Shown here: piece after piece, positions 34,226-43,707 of the stretch
How the letters are laid out: each line of letters begins with the position of its first letter
Position numbering within the stretch: the first letter of the stretch is position 1
Source of the DNA: CAINVV01 sp038323575
Lineage (GTDB): Bacteria; Bacteroidota; Bacteroidia; Bacteroidales; Prolixibacteraceae
Assembly (NCBI GenBank): GCA_038323575.1
Contig: JBBQHB010000001.1
Coordinates: forward strand, 62,001-126,000
Direction: 5' to 3'
DNA: 64,000 bases
Notes under the pieces: model-generated
What the model saw: only the letters and a program-made list of their open reading frames with translations
What the model was told of the DNA's origin: nothing
Databases searched by the model: none
Made by a program: the position numbers and the translations under genes

Positions 34226-36634
34226 ATGGGTAAAAAAAAAGCGTTTATGAGACAAATTATATTTCTTCTTTTATTATTGATTTCAATTACTGTTACCGCG
34301 CAGCAAACATCCACCTCCATAAAGGGCCGTGTGTACAATGCGAAAAACAATGAACCTGTTGAATTTGCTACCGTCGTGATTCTAAATACGACAACGGGTA
34401 TCAACAGCGACCTGGAAGGTAATTTTATTCTAAACCAGTTATCCCCCGGATTTTATCAGTTGAAAGTTTCGGCTATAGGATTTAAAACCTACGTTTCTGA
34501 AACATTCCGGATCACCAGGGCAGCCGGCGCTGTTATCAACATTCCGATGGAAGAGGATGAAATCCGCCTGGAAGAGATAACCGTACGCCCCTCATTTTTC
34601 CCCAAAAGGGATGAAAGCCCTACCTCTCTGCGAACCATTGGCATTGAGGAAATCGAAAAAAATCCGGGCGGTAACAGAGATATTACCAAAGTTATCCAGT
34701 CGTTCCCCGGCGTTTCATCTGCAGCCTCTTTCAGGAATGACGTGATTGTCCGGGGAGGCGGTCCCAGCGAGAACCGTTTTTACCTTGATGACGTCGAAAT
34801 TCCGAACCTCAATCACTTTGCCACCCAGGGAGCTTCCGGAGGCCCGGTGGGAATTATCAACGTTGATTTCGTCAGGGAAGTAAACTTTTACTCCGGCGCT
34901 TTCCCGTCGAATTACGGCAATGCCATGAGTTCAGTGTTGTCTTTTTCCCAAAAAAATGCCAATACAGAAAAGCCAAAATTTCGGGCCACGTTTGGAGCTT
35001 CCGACCTCGCTTTTTCGTCGGAAGGGCCCATCTCGGAAAAGACTACCTATCTGGCTTCAGTCCGCAGATCTTACCTGCAGCTCCTGTTCAGCGCACTTAA
35101 ACTGCCATTTCTGCCTACCTATAACGATTTCCAGTTTAAGGTCAAAACAAAAATAAACGATAAAACAGAGCTTTCTTTTATCGGACTCGGGGCATATGAC
35201 AATTCCGTTCTAAACCTGAAAGCCAATGAAACGGAACAACAACGCTTTATCCTGAGCTATCTTCCCGAAAACAAACAGTGGAACTATACCCTCGGACTGG
35301 TGTTGAAACATTACAACGCATCCGGGTTTAACACCTATGTATTCAGTCACAACACGCTCAACAATTTCCAGATAAAATACCGGGATAATATCGAAAACCC
35401 CGAAAACCTGATTCTTAATTACGACTCCCGTGAGGGTGAAACAAAATTCAGGTTTGAGCATTACTATCTGTCCAAAACAAAATTCAAATTCAACTATGGC
35501 GCTGATTTTCAATATGCACAGTATTACAACAAAACATTTCAGCAAGTTTACGTGTCGAACAGTGTCCAATCCTTTAATTATTTATCCAACCTCGATTTCG
35601 TCAAATATGGTTTTTTTGGTCAGGTAGGCAGGGGATTTTTTGATCAGAATCTTTCGCTTTCGTTGGGTTTCAGGGGTGACGCTAACAGCTATTCCTCCCA
35701 GATGTCGAATCCGTTCTCCAATCTTTCTCCCCGTTTTTCAGCCAGCTACAAGATTGGACCAAGAACCGCACTCAACTTTAATACCGGACGATACAGGCAG
35801 TTACCTGCCTACACTACACTTGGCTTCCGCAACAATAAAGGTGTTTTGATCAACAAAGAGAACGGGATTAAAATGATCGGCGCAAATCACCTGGTTACCG
35901 GAATTGAGTTCCGGCCAAACTCAACTACCCAATTTTCGGTGGAAGGATTCTTCAAAGGATACGACCACTATCCTTTCTCTGTAAAAGACTCTGTTTCCCT
36001 TGCCAGTAAAGGGGCAGATTTTGGTGTCTTCGGTGATGAGGAGGTAAAATCGACCGGCAACGGGCGAGCCTATGGTGTTGAATTTTTAGCCCGTTTCAAA
36101 GATCTCCTCGGTTTCAAAGGCGTCTTAACCTATACCTACGTCAGAAGTGAATTTACCGATATCCGGGGTACCTATGTTCCCTCTTCATGGGATAACCGTA
36201 ATCTCCTTACCGTCACCGCTACCCGTTCGTTCAAAAAGAACTGGGATTTAGGGTTCAAATGGAGGTTCATCGGCGGTTCACCTTACACGCCCTGGGATAT
36301 TGAAAAATCATCCGTCAAGGCTGCCTGGGATGCCCAGGGCCGCGGCTACCCGGATTACAGCCGGTTCAACAAAATGCGGTTGGGAAACTTCCAGCAACTT
36401 GACCTCCGGGTCGACAAGGCATACTATTACAAGAAGTGGTCGCTGATGTTGTATGCGGACATTCAGAACGCCTACAACTTCAAAGCTGACCTTCCGCCAA
36501 GCCTGGTTCAGCAGGCCGATGCCAACGGTATTCCGCTCACCGATCCTCATGACTCATCGAAGTATTTATTGAAATTGATTAATTCATCCTCCGGAACTGT
36601 CTTGCCGACGATTGGAATAATGATCGAATTTTAG
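34226..36634 (+). CDS. TonB-dependent receptor with carboxypeptidase-regulatory-like domain
   Basis: 802 residues; the start at 34226 precedes another ATG at 34247, both give a signal peptide ending in VTAQQ. Residues about 30-115 are a CarboxypepD_reg-like domain (IKGRVYNAKNNEPVEFATVV). The plug is about residues 120-235 (IQSFPGVSSAASFRNDVIVR, GGGPSENRFYLDDVEIPN). The barrel fills the rest and ends in LPTIGIMIEF. No SusD-type gene follows, so it is not a standard polysaccharide-utilisation pair; the ligand is unknown and could be a metal chelate, vitamin or peptide. The 298-nt gap before it (33928-34225) shows no gene. Confidence 0.88.
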   Translation: MGKKKAFMRQIIFLLLLLISITVTAQQTSTSIKGRVYNAKNNEPVEFATVVILNTTTGINSDLEGNFILNQLSPGFYQLKVSAIGFKTYVSETFRITRAAGAVINIPMEEDEIRLEEITVRPSFFPKRDESPTSLRTIGIEEIEKNPGGNRDITKVIQSFPGVSSAASFRNDVIVRGGGPSENRFYLDDVEIPNLNHFATQGASGGPVGIINVDFVREVNFYSGAFPSNYGNAMSSVLSFSQKNANTEKPKFRATFGASDLAFSSEGPISEKTTYLASVRRSYLQLLFSALKLPFLPTYNDFQFKVKTKINDKTELSFIGLGAYDNSVLNLKANETEQQRFILSYLPENKQWNYTLGLVLKHYNASGFNTYVFSHNTLNNFQIKYRDNIENPENLILNYDSREGETKFRFEHYYLSKTKFKFNYGADFQYAQYYNKTFQQVYVSNSVQSFNYLSNLDFVKYGFFGQVGRGFFDQNLSLSLGFRGDANSYSSQMSNPFSNLSPRFSASYKIGPRTALNFNTGRYRQLPAYTTLGFRNNKGVLINKENGIKMIGANHLVTGIEFRPNSTTQFSVEGFFKGYDHYPFSVKDSVSLASKGADFGVFGDEEVKSTGNGRAYGVEFLARFKDLLGFKGVLTYTYVRSEFTDIRGTYVPSSWDNRNLLTVTATRSFKKNWDLGFKWRFIGGSPYTPWDIEKSSVKAAWDAQGRGYPDYSRFNKMRLGNFQQLDLRVDKAYYYKKWSLMLYADIQNAYNFKADLPPSLVQQADANGIPLTDPHDSSKYLLKLINSSSGTVLPTIGIMIEF

Positions 36635-36765
36635 ACCATTTTGCAGTTACAAAATTTTGCCTTAACTTGTATGGTATGAGGAAGTCATGATCCTGAAACA
36701 AGCATCATTTCAGCTGTATCCCGGGCAGGTGAAAAACAAAATTGTACATTAAATGCACTTAAAAC

Positions 36766-36797
36766 TTGGAAGTTAGGATTTGATTTTCGTTAATTTG
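36766..36797 (+). promoter_or_regulatory. Candidate promoter of topA
   Basis: TTG at 36766-36768 and ttaatttg at 36790-36797, 21 nt apart, close to the Bacteroidota -33 TTTG and -7 TAnnTTTG pattern (seven of eight positions in the -7 box). The ATG at 36838 lies about 35 nt after the expected start of transcription. Confidence 0.5.
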
Positions 36798-36837
36798 CAA
36801 AGTTTTTTAAAAGTCACCGGTTATTTATGTTCACACT

Positions 36838-39168
36838 ATGGAAGAAAATCTGGTCATCGTTGAGTCTCCTGCCAAGGCAAAAACCATTGAAAAATTTTTA
36901 GGCAAAGATTACCTGGTCAAGTCCAGTTTCGGACATATCCGCGACCTGGACAAGAAAGATTTCGGCGTTGACCTGAACAACAGGTACGAGCCCAACTACA
37001 TCGTGTCCGAAGATAAGAAAAAGGTGGTAGCCGAATTGAAGAAAATGGCCAAAACCGCAAAGACCATATGGATTGCATCGGATGAGGACCGCGAAGGGGA
37101 GTCAATTGCGTGGCACCTGATGGAGGTGCTTAAACTGGATCCCAAGACTACCAAGCGGATTGTTTTCCACGAAATAACCAAGGATGCCATCCAGCATGCC
37201 ATCGATCATCCGCGTCACCTGGACAAGCATCTGGTGGATGCGCAACAGGCCCGCAGGATCTTGGACCGACTGGTCGGTTTTGAAATCTCTCCGGTGTTGT
37301 GGAAAAAAGTGAAACCATCGCTTTCAGCCGGCAGGGTCCAATCGGTAGCCGTGAGATTAATTGTTGAAAGGGAAAGGGAGATTACCAATACAGAGTCGGT
37401 CCCCTTTTTCAAAGTAACTGCACTTTTTGTCGTTCCGGAGAAAACCGGAAAACTCACGCTGCTTAAAGCCGAATGTTCGGAAAGATTTGAGAAGGAAGAA
37501 GGCGCTTCGGCGTTTTTACAAAAATGCAGTACAGCGGAATTTGTGATCGGAGATATCGTTACCAAACCAGCCAGGAAATCACCGGCACCGCCTTTTACAA
37601 CTTCAACTTTACAGCAGGAGGCCAGCAGGAAACTGGGATTTCCGGTATCCCTGACTATGTCTGTAGCCCAAAGGCTCTATGAGGCAGGAAAAATCACCTA
37701 CATGCGTACCGATTCGGTCAACCTCTCACAAACTGCGCTGAACAGCGCCAAAAAGAAGATCGTTGAATCGTACGGAGAGAAATATGTCAAGATCCGGCAC
37801 TATAAAACCAATGCAAAAGGAGCACAAGAGGCACACGAGGCGATTCGGCCCACCAATTTCTTTGATGAGGAGACCACAGGATCACCACAGGAGCAAAAAT
37901 TGTACAGCCTGATCTGGAAACGGACACTCGCCTCCCAAATGGCCGACGCAGAACTGGAGCGCACCAATGTTACGATCAATATATCCAATACTTCCGAGCG
38001 CTTCCTGGCATTGGGGGAAGTTCTGAAATTTGACGGTTTCCTCGGGGTTTATCTTGAATCCAGTGACGACGAAAACCTCACTGATGAAGAAAAAGGGTTG
38101 CTGCCGCCGCTCGCTGTCAAACAAAAACTGGAAGCGGATTCCATTCAGGCGCTGCAGCGTTTTACACAAAAACCACCACGTTACACAGAGGCAAGCCTGG
38201 TAAAAAAGCTGGAAGAGCTCGGCATCGGCAGGCCATCAACTTATGCACCTACCATTACGACCATCCAGCAAAGGGATTATGTCCTAAAGGAAGACAGGGC
38301 AGGTACCGAACGGATGTACGTTCAATTGATTCTTAAAGCTGGCAAAATCAGGCGTGAGGAGAAAACAGAGGTTACAGGAACAGAGAAGTCAAAGCTGTTT
38401 CCGACAGACATTGGTTTGGTTGTCAATGATTTTTTAATGAAGCATTTCGAACCGATCGTTGATTTCAACTTTACCGCCTCCGTTGAAAAGCAGTTTGACG
38501 AAATAGCTGAAGGCAAACTAGTATGGCAGGTAATGATCGACGATTTTTACCTCCCTTTCCACAAGCAGATTGAGGATGCACTAGCCAATTCGGAACGTGC
38601 ACGGGGAGAAAGGCAGTTAGGGACAGATCCTGTCAGCGGGAAAAATGTAACTGTCAAAATCGGCAGGTTCGGGCCATTTATTCAGATTGGTGAAACTTCT
38701 GAAGACGGAACTGAAAAACCGACCTTCGCCAGTTTACAGCAGGGTCAGAGTATCGAGACGATCACCCTTGAACAGGGCTTGAAGCTTTTTGATCTTCCCA
38801 GGGATCTGGGTGAATTTGAAGGTAAAAAAGTTACCGTCGGTATCGGCAAATTCGGCCCTTATGTGAAACATGACTCCAACTTTGTTTCATTAAAAAAAGG
38901 GATCGACGATCCATATACTGTCCTGTTGGAGAGAGCCGAAGAATTGATCCTTGAAAGAAGGGAGAAAATTTCGAATTCATTGTTAAAGACCTTCCGGGAG
39001 GATCCTGATATCCGGATTTTACAAGGTCGCTGGGGTCCATATATCTCCTACAAAAAACAAAATTTCAAATTGAAAAAGGAGCTCCGTCCCGATCAGCTGA
39101 CCTATCAGGTCTGCAAAGAGGTCATTGATACGGAGCTGAAAAAGCCTAAACAAAAAAAATCGAAATAG
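36838..39168 (+). CDS. topA: DNA topoisomerase I
   Basis: 776 residues. The TOPRIM domain starts at once (LVIVESPAKAKTIEKFLGKD) with the acidic SDEDREGESIAWH. The cleaving tyrosine is Y288 in GKITYMRTDSVNLS. GIGRPSTYAPTI is conserved. The C-terminus has no zinc-finger cysteines but three Topo-C-terminal repeats with the G-R/K-F-G-P-[FY] pattern (GRFGPFIQIG, GKFGPYVKHD, GRWGPYISYK), as usual in this phylum. It relaxes negative supercoils. Confidence 0.97.
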   Translation: MEENLVIVESPAKAKTIEKFLGKDYLVKSSFGHIRDLDKKDFGVDLNNRYEPNYIVSEDKKKVVAELKKMAKTAKTIWIASDEDREGESIAWHLMEVLKLDPKTTKRIVFHEITKDAIQHAIDHPRHLDKHLVDAQQARRILDRLVGFEISPVLWKKVKPSLSAGRVQSVAVRLIVEREREITNTESVPFFKVTALFVVPEKTGKLTLLKAECSERFEKEEGASAFLQKCSTAEFVIGDIVTKPARKSPAPPFTTSTLQQEASRKLGFPVSLTMSVAQRLYEAGKITYMRTDSVNLSQTALNSAKKKIVESYGEKYVKIRHYKTNAKGAQEAHEAIRPTNFFDEETTGSPQEQKLYSLIWKRTLASQMADAELERTNVTINISNTSERFLALGEVLKFDGFLGVYLESSDDENLTDEEKGLLPPLAVKQKLEADSIQALQRFTQKPPRYTEASLVKKLEELGIGRPSTYAPTITTIQQRDYVLKEDRAGTERMYVQLILKAGKIRREEKTEVTGTEKSKLFPTDIGLVVNDFLMKHFEPIVDFNFTASVEKQFDEIAEGKLVWQVMIDDFYLPFHKQIEDALANSERARGERQLGTDPVSGKNVTVKIGRFGPFIQIGETSEDGTEKPTFASLQQGQSIETITLEQGLKLFDLPRDLGEFEGKKVTVGIGKFGPYVKHDSNFVSLKKGIDDPYTVLLERAEELILERREKISNSLLKTFREDPDIRILQGRWGPYISYKKQNFKLKKELRPDQLTYQVCKEVIDTELKKPKQKKSK

Positions 39169-39232
39169 AATTTACTCCTGCCGGGCTATTATTGCCGAAA
39201 GTTTTTTTATTTTGTAGGTAAAACCAAAACTT

Positions 39233-40357
39233 ATGTTGAGGGAACTCATTACACCTGCCAAAGCATTACCGGTAGTCAAAAAATTCTCGGGAGACAAAGA
39301 CCAACTTGGAACTTTGCTGAAGAAATCAGTTTGGAATGATTCGGATTTGCCAGATGCTGTGATCCTTGGGATTGCTGATGACCGGATCTCAACGGCTTCT
39401 TTTACTGACTCTTCCGACACACTAAGGGAGCAGCTTTATCAGCTCAAAGGATTTTCCGACACTTTCCGGATAGTCGATCTTGGTAATGTAAAGACCGGCA
39501 AGGAGGTTGCAGATACGGTTGCAGCAATCCGTGTCATTGCGGAAGAAATCGCTTCCACGGGAGTCCCTCTTCTTTTTTTAGGCGGCAATCAGCTAATTAC
39601 TGGTCCGCTTTTGGCCGGAATGGACAAAAAGGAGGCAGTATTAACCGTAATTGACGACCGAATAGACTGTTTAACCGCGGATGAAGGTGCCGGCGATGAT
39701 GTATTCCTGAGCGACCTGTCAACAGAAGCTATAGTCAATGTGATGGCCATACAGTCTTTCTTCGTATCACCTGAGCGAAAAGAGAGTTTTACCGAGGAAT
39801 TTAATGGTTCACTTTTCACGTTGGGCGAATTGAGACAGGGTATCCGGGAGATGGAACCCTATTTGAGGGAGACCGATCTCGTCAGTTTCGATTTTGGATC
39901 ACTCAAACTGTGTGAAGCACCCGGTCAAACCAGGAATTCTCCGAACGGGCTAACAGGAGAAGAGGCTTGTCAGATTGCCTGGTATGCCGGAATATCCACC
40001 AATCCCGGTTGGTTCTCCATATTCGGATATGATCCGTCCAAAGATCCCGACAGGATCGGAGCTATGATGGCGGCTCAGATTGTCTGGTATTTCCTGAACG
40101 GGAAATCCAAAAAAATAGACGAAGTGCCTCAGGATGAAGCCATTGATTTCATGCATTTTGTTGTTCAGATTGAAGGCATTCCCGAACCTGTTACTTTTCT
40201 TAAACATCCTGTTTCCAAGCGATGGTGGATGGAAGTACCTTCGCCCGATTGCGATCTCTTTCCGCTCCGCATTCCCTGTTCAAAAAAAGATTACCGAAAA
40301 GCTTGCAAGAATGAAATTCCCGATAGGTGGTGGTGGTCATTCAATAAAAGTTACTAG
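39233..40357 (+). CDS. Arginase-fold protein with degenerate metal site
   Basis: 374 residues with the order of motifs of the arginase/formimidoylglutamase family, but the metal ligands are changed. GGDH is GGNQ (LFLGGNQLITGP), DAHxD is DDRID (VIDDRIDCL), and SFDxDxxDP is SFDFGSLKL. At least three of the six manganese ligands are lost, so hydrolase activity is unlikely. The gene ends 3 nt before porP and leads the type IX secretion cluster; I recall the same neighbour in other Bacteroidota. A structural or regulatory role linked to secretion is inferred from this position. Confidence 0.8.
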   Translation: MLRELITPAKALPVVKKFSGDKDQLGTLLKKSVWNDSDLPDAVILGIADDRISTASFTDSSDTLREQLYQLKGFSDTFRIVDLGNVKTGKEVADTVAAIRVIAEEIASTGVPLLFLGGNQLITGPLLAGMDKKEAVLTVIDDRIDCLTADEGAGDDVFLSDLSTEAIVNVMAIQSFFVSPERKESFTEEFNGSLFTLGELRQGIREMEPYLRETDLVSFDFGSLKLCEAPGQTRNSPNGLTGEEACQIAWYAGISTNPGWFSIFGYDPSKDPDRIGAMMAAQIVWYFLNGKSKKIDEVPQDEAIDFMHFVVQIEGIPEPVTFLKHPVSKRWWMEVPSPDCDLFPLRIPCSKKDYRKACKNEIPDRWWWSFNKSY

Positions 40358-40360
40358 TTT

Positions 40361-41302
40361 ATGAAATTTTCCAGACTTTTGTTGATTTTGTTAAATATAT
40401 GTACATTCGCATCGTATGCACAGCAGGATCCGCAGATCAGTCAGCACATGTTCAACCATCTGATGACTAATCCCGGGTATGCCGGAAACAACGGATTAAT
40501 TGATCTCTCTTTGCTGAGCAGGCAACAGTGGGTTGGCTTTCCGGGTGCACCGGTTACTACTGTTTTTCAGCTTGATGCATCTGTGAAACTAATCGGAGAT
40601 GCGGATGGTTTGGGGTTGACGGTAGTTAAAGATGCTATAGGATACGAAAATAATGTCTCTTTCGGACTGAATTATTCTTTCCGTTTTCGGCTTGGGCAAG
40701 GTCTGCTTGGATGTGGTGCCTCTTTGGGCATGATGAACAAAAATCTCCGTCCGGGCTGGACTGATTCGAAAGGCAGTGATCTTGTAGACGGATCAGATCC
40801 GGCTTTGCCAAAACAGGAGGTAAACGGAATTTTGACAGATATCGGAGTTGGACTGTTTTACAGGCACAAGAAATACTATTTGGCGTTTTCTTCCCTGCAT
40901 CTGACACAGCCGTCTTTTTCTTTTGAAGAAGCGGGACATTATTCGTTGAAAAGACATTATTATTTGACCGGTGGTTATAACCTAGAACTAAACGACGACC
41001 GTTTCACCGTCCTCCCTTCGTTCTTTATTAAATCGGATGGAACAACTTCTCAAATAGATTTGGATTTTTTAATTCAATACAACAAGAGGTTTTGGGGAGG
41101 TATAGGATACAGGAACAAAGATGCAATAGTAGTATTTACAGGCTTTGAGATGATGAATGGTTTAAGAATAGGGTATTCATATGATTTGAATACTTCAGTT
41201 TTATCACATTATAATTCGGGTTCTCATGAACTTTTTCTCTCTTACGCTGTTCTTTTAAATAAAAATAAAGGTCAAAAAACCAAAAGTGTGAGGTTTTTAT
41301 AA
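40361..41302 (+). CDS. porP: Type IX secretion system membrane protein, PorP/SprF family
   Basis: 313 residues with a signal peptide ending in SYAQ. The mature N-terminus QDPQISQHMFNHLMTNPGYA and RQQWVGFPGAP are the family hallmark. The remainder is an outer-membrane barrel. PorP/SprF proteins take part in export or anchoring of type IX cargo. It starts 3 nt after the arginase-fold gene and is followed by gldK, so the genes are probably one operon. Confidence 0.93.
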   Translation: MKFSRLLLILLNICTFASYAQQDPQISQHMFNHLMTNPGYAGNNGLIDLSLLSRQQWVGFPGAPVTTVFQLDASVKLIGDADGLGLTVVKDAIGYENNVSFGLNYSFRFRLGQGLLGCGASLGMMNKNLRPGWTDSKGSDLVDGSDPALPKQEVNGILTDIGVGLFYRHKKYYLAFSSLHLTQPSFSFEEAGHYSLKRHYYLTGGYNLELNDDRFTVLPSFFIKSDGTTSQIDLDFLIQYNKRFWGGIGYRNKDAIVVFTGFEMMNGLRIGYSYDLNTSVLSHYNSGSHELFLSYAVLLNKNKGQKTKSVRFL

Positions 41303-41334
41303 CTTTGAATTGAATATAAAGTGGTTCACAAGAT

Positions 41335-42681
41335 ATGAGTCGAACGATAAAACGATTGTTTGCTTATGGCAGTTTGTCATTAATGCTGCTTGTTTCCGGA
41401 TGTCACAATTCCGGAAACGGTGAATTGGTGGGCGTTCAAAAACGCGGAAAGTACCTGGAGCCTACGCCGCAGGGGATGGTATTAATACCCGGAAGGAGTT
41501 TTAATATGGGGCCGTCTGACCAGGATATAACGGGAGTTGTATCTCCTACCCGTACGGTAGACCTGGCCACCTTCTGGATGGACGACACGGAAATTACCAA
41601 CAACGAATATCGCCAGTTTGTTTACTGGGTGCGTGATTCAATCGCCAGAGATCTGCTGTCACAAAAATATCCGGAGTTTAAACCTACTACAACCCGAAAG
41701 GGTGATCCTATTGATCCTCCAATCCTCGACTGGGGCGTCAAGCTCAATTGGCGTAAGCCAACATATGTTGCTGACCTTGAGCAACTCTATTACGACAAGA
41801 GCGAAAGGATTTTCGGGAAAAAGGAGATTGACGTCAGGAAACTCAATTACAATTATTATTGGGTAGATCTTCAGCAGGCAGCTTCCCGCCAGAATTCCTA
41901 CAATTACATTAAGCAGACCTATAGCGGAAACGTAATGGATGTAAATGGCAAAGTTGTTCCGATACAGAACCGCTCCAGTTTCGTCATGTCCGAATCTGTC
42001 AATATTTATCCCGATACTTTGGTCTGGATACGTGATTTCACGTATGCATTCAATGATCCTATGGCCAAAATGTATTTTTCACATCCCAGTTTCGACGACT
42101 ACCCGGTTGTCGGGGTAAACTGGAAGCAGGCAAAAGCCTTTTGTATGTGGAGAACCGCATTTAAAAACAAAGCGCTCACCGACAAGGGTGATTATGAAGT
42201 TCAGGATTACCGTCTTCCCTCGGAAGCAGAATGGGAATTTGCAGCCAGAGGCGGATTGGATAATTCGATGTATCCCTGGGGAGGTTACTATACGCGGTCC
42301 AGAACCGGGTGTTTTCTTGCGAATTTTAAACCGATGCGCGGAAACTACAGCGACGACGGAGGGAAAGCATCCATCAAAGTGGCAACCTACGAGCCTAACG
42401 GGTACGGATTGTATGATATGGCTGGAAATGTGGCAGAATGGACGATTACAGCCTACGATGAATCTACTTATAACTTTATGCACGATTTAAATCCAAACTT
42501 TGAATACAATGCACTACCCGACGATCCTCCGACCATGAAACGTAAAGTAATCAGGGGTGGTGCATGGAAAGACATCGCATTTTATATCCAGGTAGGTACA
42601 CGTACTTTTGAGTATCAGGATACCGCCAAATCTTATGTCGGTTTCAGATGCGTGCGTTCTTCGTTTGGCGACGAATTTTAA
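41335..42681 (+). CDS. gldK: Type IX secretion lipoprotein GldK/PorK
   Basis: 448 residues. Lipoprotein signal with the cysteine in LLVSGCHNSG. The domain resembles formylglycine-generating enzymes: GMVLIPGRSFNMG, WMDDTEITNNEYRQFVYWV, RLPSEAEWEFAARGG, NGYGLYDMAGNVAEWT and VIRGGAWKD. The catalytic cysteines of true sulfatase-modifying enzymes are not obvious. GldK forms the periplasmic ring with GldN below the outer membrane. Confidence 0.95.
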   Translation: MSRTIKRLFAYGSLSLMLLVSGCHNSGNGELVGVQKRGKYLEPTPQGMVLIPGRSFNMGPSDQDITGVVSPTRTVDLATFWMDDTEITNNEYRQFVYWVRDSIARDLLSQKYPEFKPTTTRKGDPIDPPILDWGVKLNWRKPTYVADLEQLYYDKSERIFGKKEIDVRKLNYNYYWVDLQQAASRQNSYNYIKQTYSGNVMDVNGKVVPIQNRSSFVMSESVNIYPDTLVWIRDFTYAFNDPMAKMYFSHPSFDDYPVVGVNWKQAKAFCMWRTAFKNKALTDKGDYEVQDYRLPSEAEWEFAARGGLDNSMYPWGGYYTRSRTGCFLANFKPMRGNYSDDGGKASIKVATYEPNGYGLYDMAGNVAEWTITAYDESTYNFMHDLNPNFEYNALPDDPPTMKRKVIRGGAWKDIAFYIQVGTRTFEYQDTAKSYVGFRCVRSSFGDEF

Positions 42682-42702
42682 ACAATACAAAAAAAACGTA
42701 AT

Positions 42703-43686
42703 ATGGGACTTGCGGAATTGACACACTCTCAAAGATGGAGATCAACGATGAATTACTTCTACAGTATCGGCGCATCGGTCGTACTATTGGGAGCTCTTTT
42801 TAAGCTGCAACACTGGACGGGCGGAAGTACAATGCTCATGATTGGTATGTCTTGTGAAGCATTGATCTTCTTTCTTTCAGCATTTGAACCAATGGTTGAA
42901 AATCCGGATTGGACGAAAGTTTATCCCCAATTGAAACCGGATTTCGAATTTGAAGAATTAGACGAATATCAGGCTATTGGAAAGACCAGCTCCTCCTCAG
43001 GTTTTGATGATCTGTTGGAAAAAGCCGAAATTACACCGGAAATGCTGACAAAGTTAAGAATAGGTTTACAGGATCTTACCAATACAGCTAAAGGCATATC
43101 CGATATTTCGAGCGCTTCGCTTGCAACTGACATGTATGTTAAAAATATGGGCAACGCCGCACAGTCGATGAATATCTTTTCAGAAATAAACAACAGAGCT
43201 TCAGCATCTGTGGAGCGGTCGCTCGGTGACCTGGTGCACAGCTACGAACACTCTTCGAAACTTATCTCCGGCTCATCACAGGAGCTGGCAGAGAGCTTTG
43301 CCGATTCAACAAAAAAAATCAACTCGCAACTCGCATCTACCAGCGAAAAACTAACGGTTTCCTACAAAGAATTTACTGACTCTTTACACAAAGATATTGC
43401 TGCCATCAACGAAAACTCTAAAAACTATTCAGGCGAGATTTCTCGGATTAATGCAAGTATGTCAACATTAAACTCCTCTTACGAAGTTCATCTTCAGCAT
43501 GTCAAAAAGCTTACTGAATCGTCCGGGAAAAGCGTGACTGATCAGGCTGGTTTGCAGCAAATGATCAATGAAACCCTGGAAGAGGCTAAAAAATATCAAC
43601 AATTGACTGAGCGGATGAACAAAAATCTGGATGCTTTAAACCAGGTTTACGGGAATATGCTGGGCGCAATGAATATCAAAGGTTAA
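42703..43686 (+). CDS. gldL: Type IX secretion motor protein GldL/PorL
   Basis: 327 residues. Two adjacent membrane segments near the N-terminus (about 17-35 and 42-62, YFYSIGASVVLLGALFKLQH and MLMIGMSCEALIFFLSAFEP) with a conserved glutamate in the second one, followed by a cytoplasmic, largely coiled-coil part of about 250 residues. GldL pairs with GldM to form the proton-driven rotary motor that powers secretion and, in gliding species, motility. Confidence 0.95.
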   Translation: MGLAELTHSQRWRSTMNYFYSIGASVVLLGALFKLQHWTGGSTMLMIGMSCEALIFFLSAFEPMVENPDWTKVYPQLKPDFEFEELDEYQAIGKTSSSSGFDDLLEKAEITPEMLTKLRIGLQDLTNTAKGISDISSASLATDMYVKNMGNAAQSMNIFSEINNRASASVERSLGDLVHSYEHSSKLISGSSQELAESFADSTKKINSQLASTSEKLTVSYKEFTDSLHKDIAAINENSKNYSGEISRINASMSTLNSSYEVHLQHVKKLTESSGKSVTDQAGLQQMINETLEEAKKYQQLTERMNKNLDALNQVYGNMLGAMNIKG

Positions 43687-43707
43687 TTTAATCAATTCGC
43701 TGACCAA

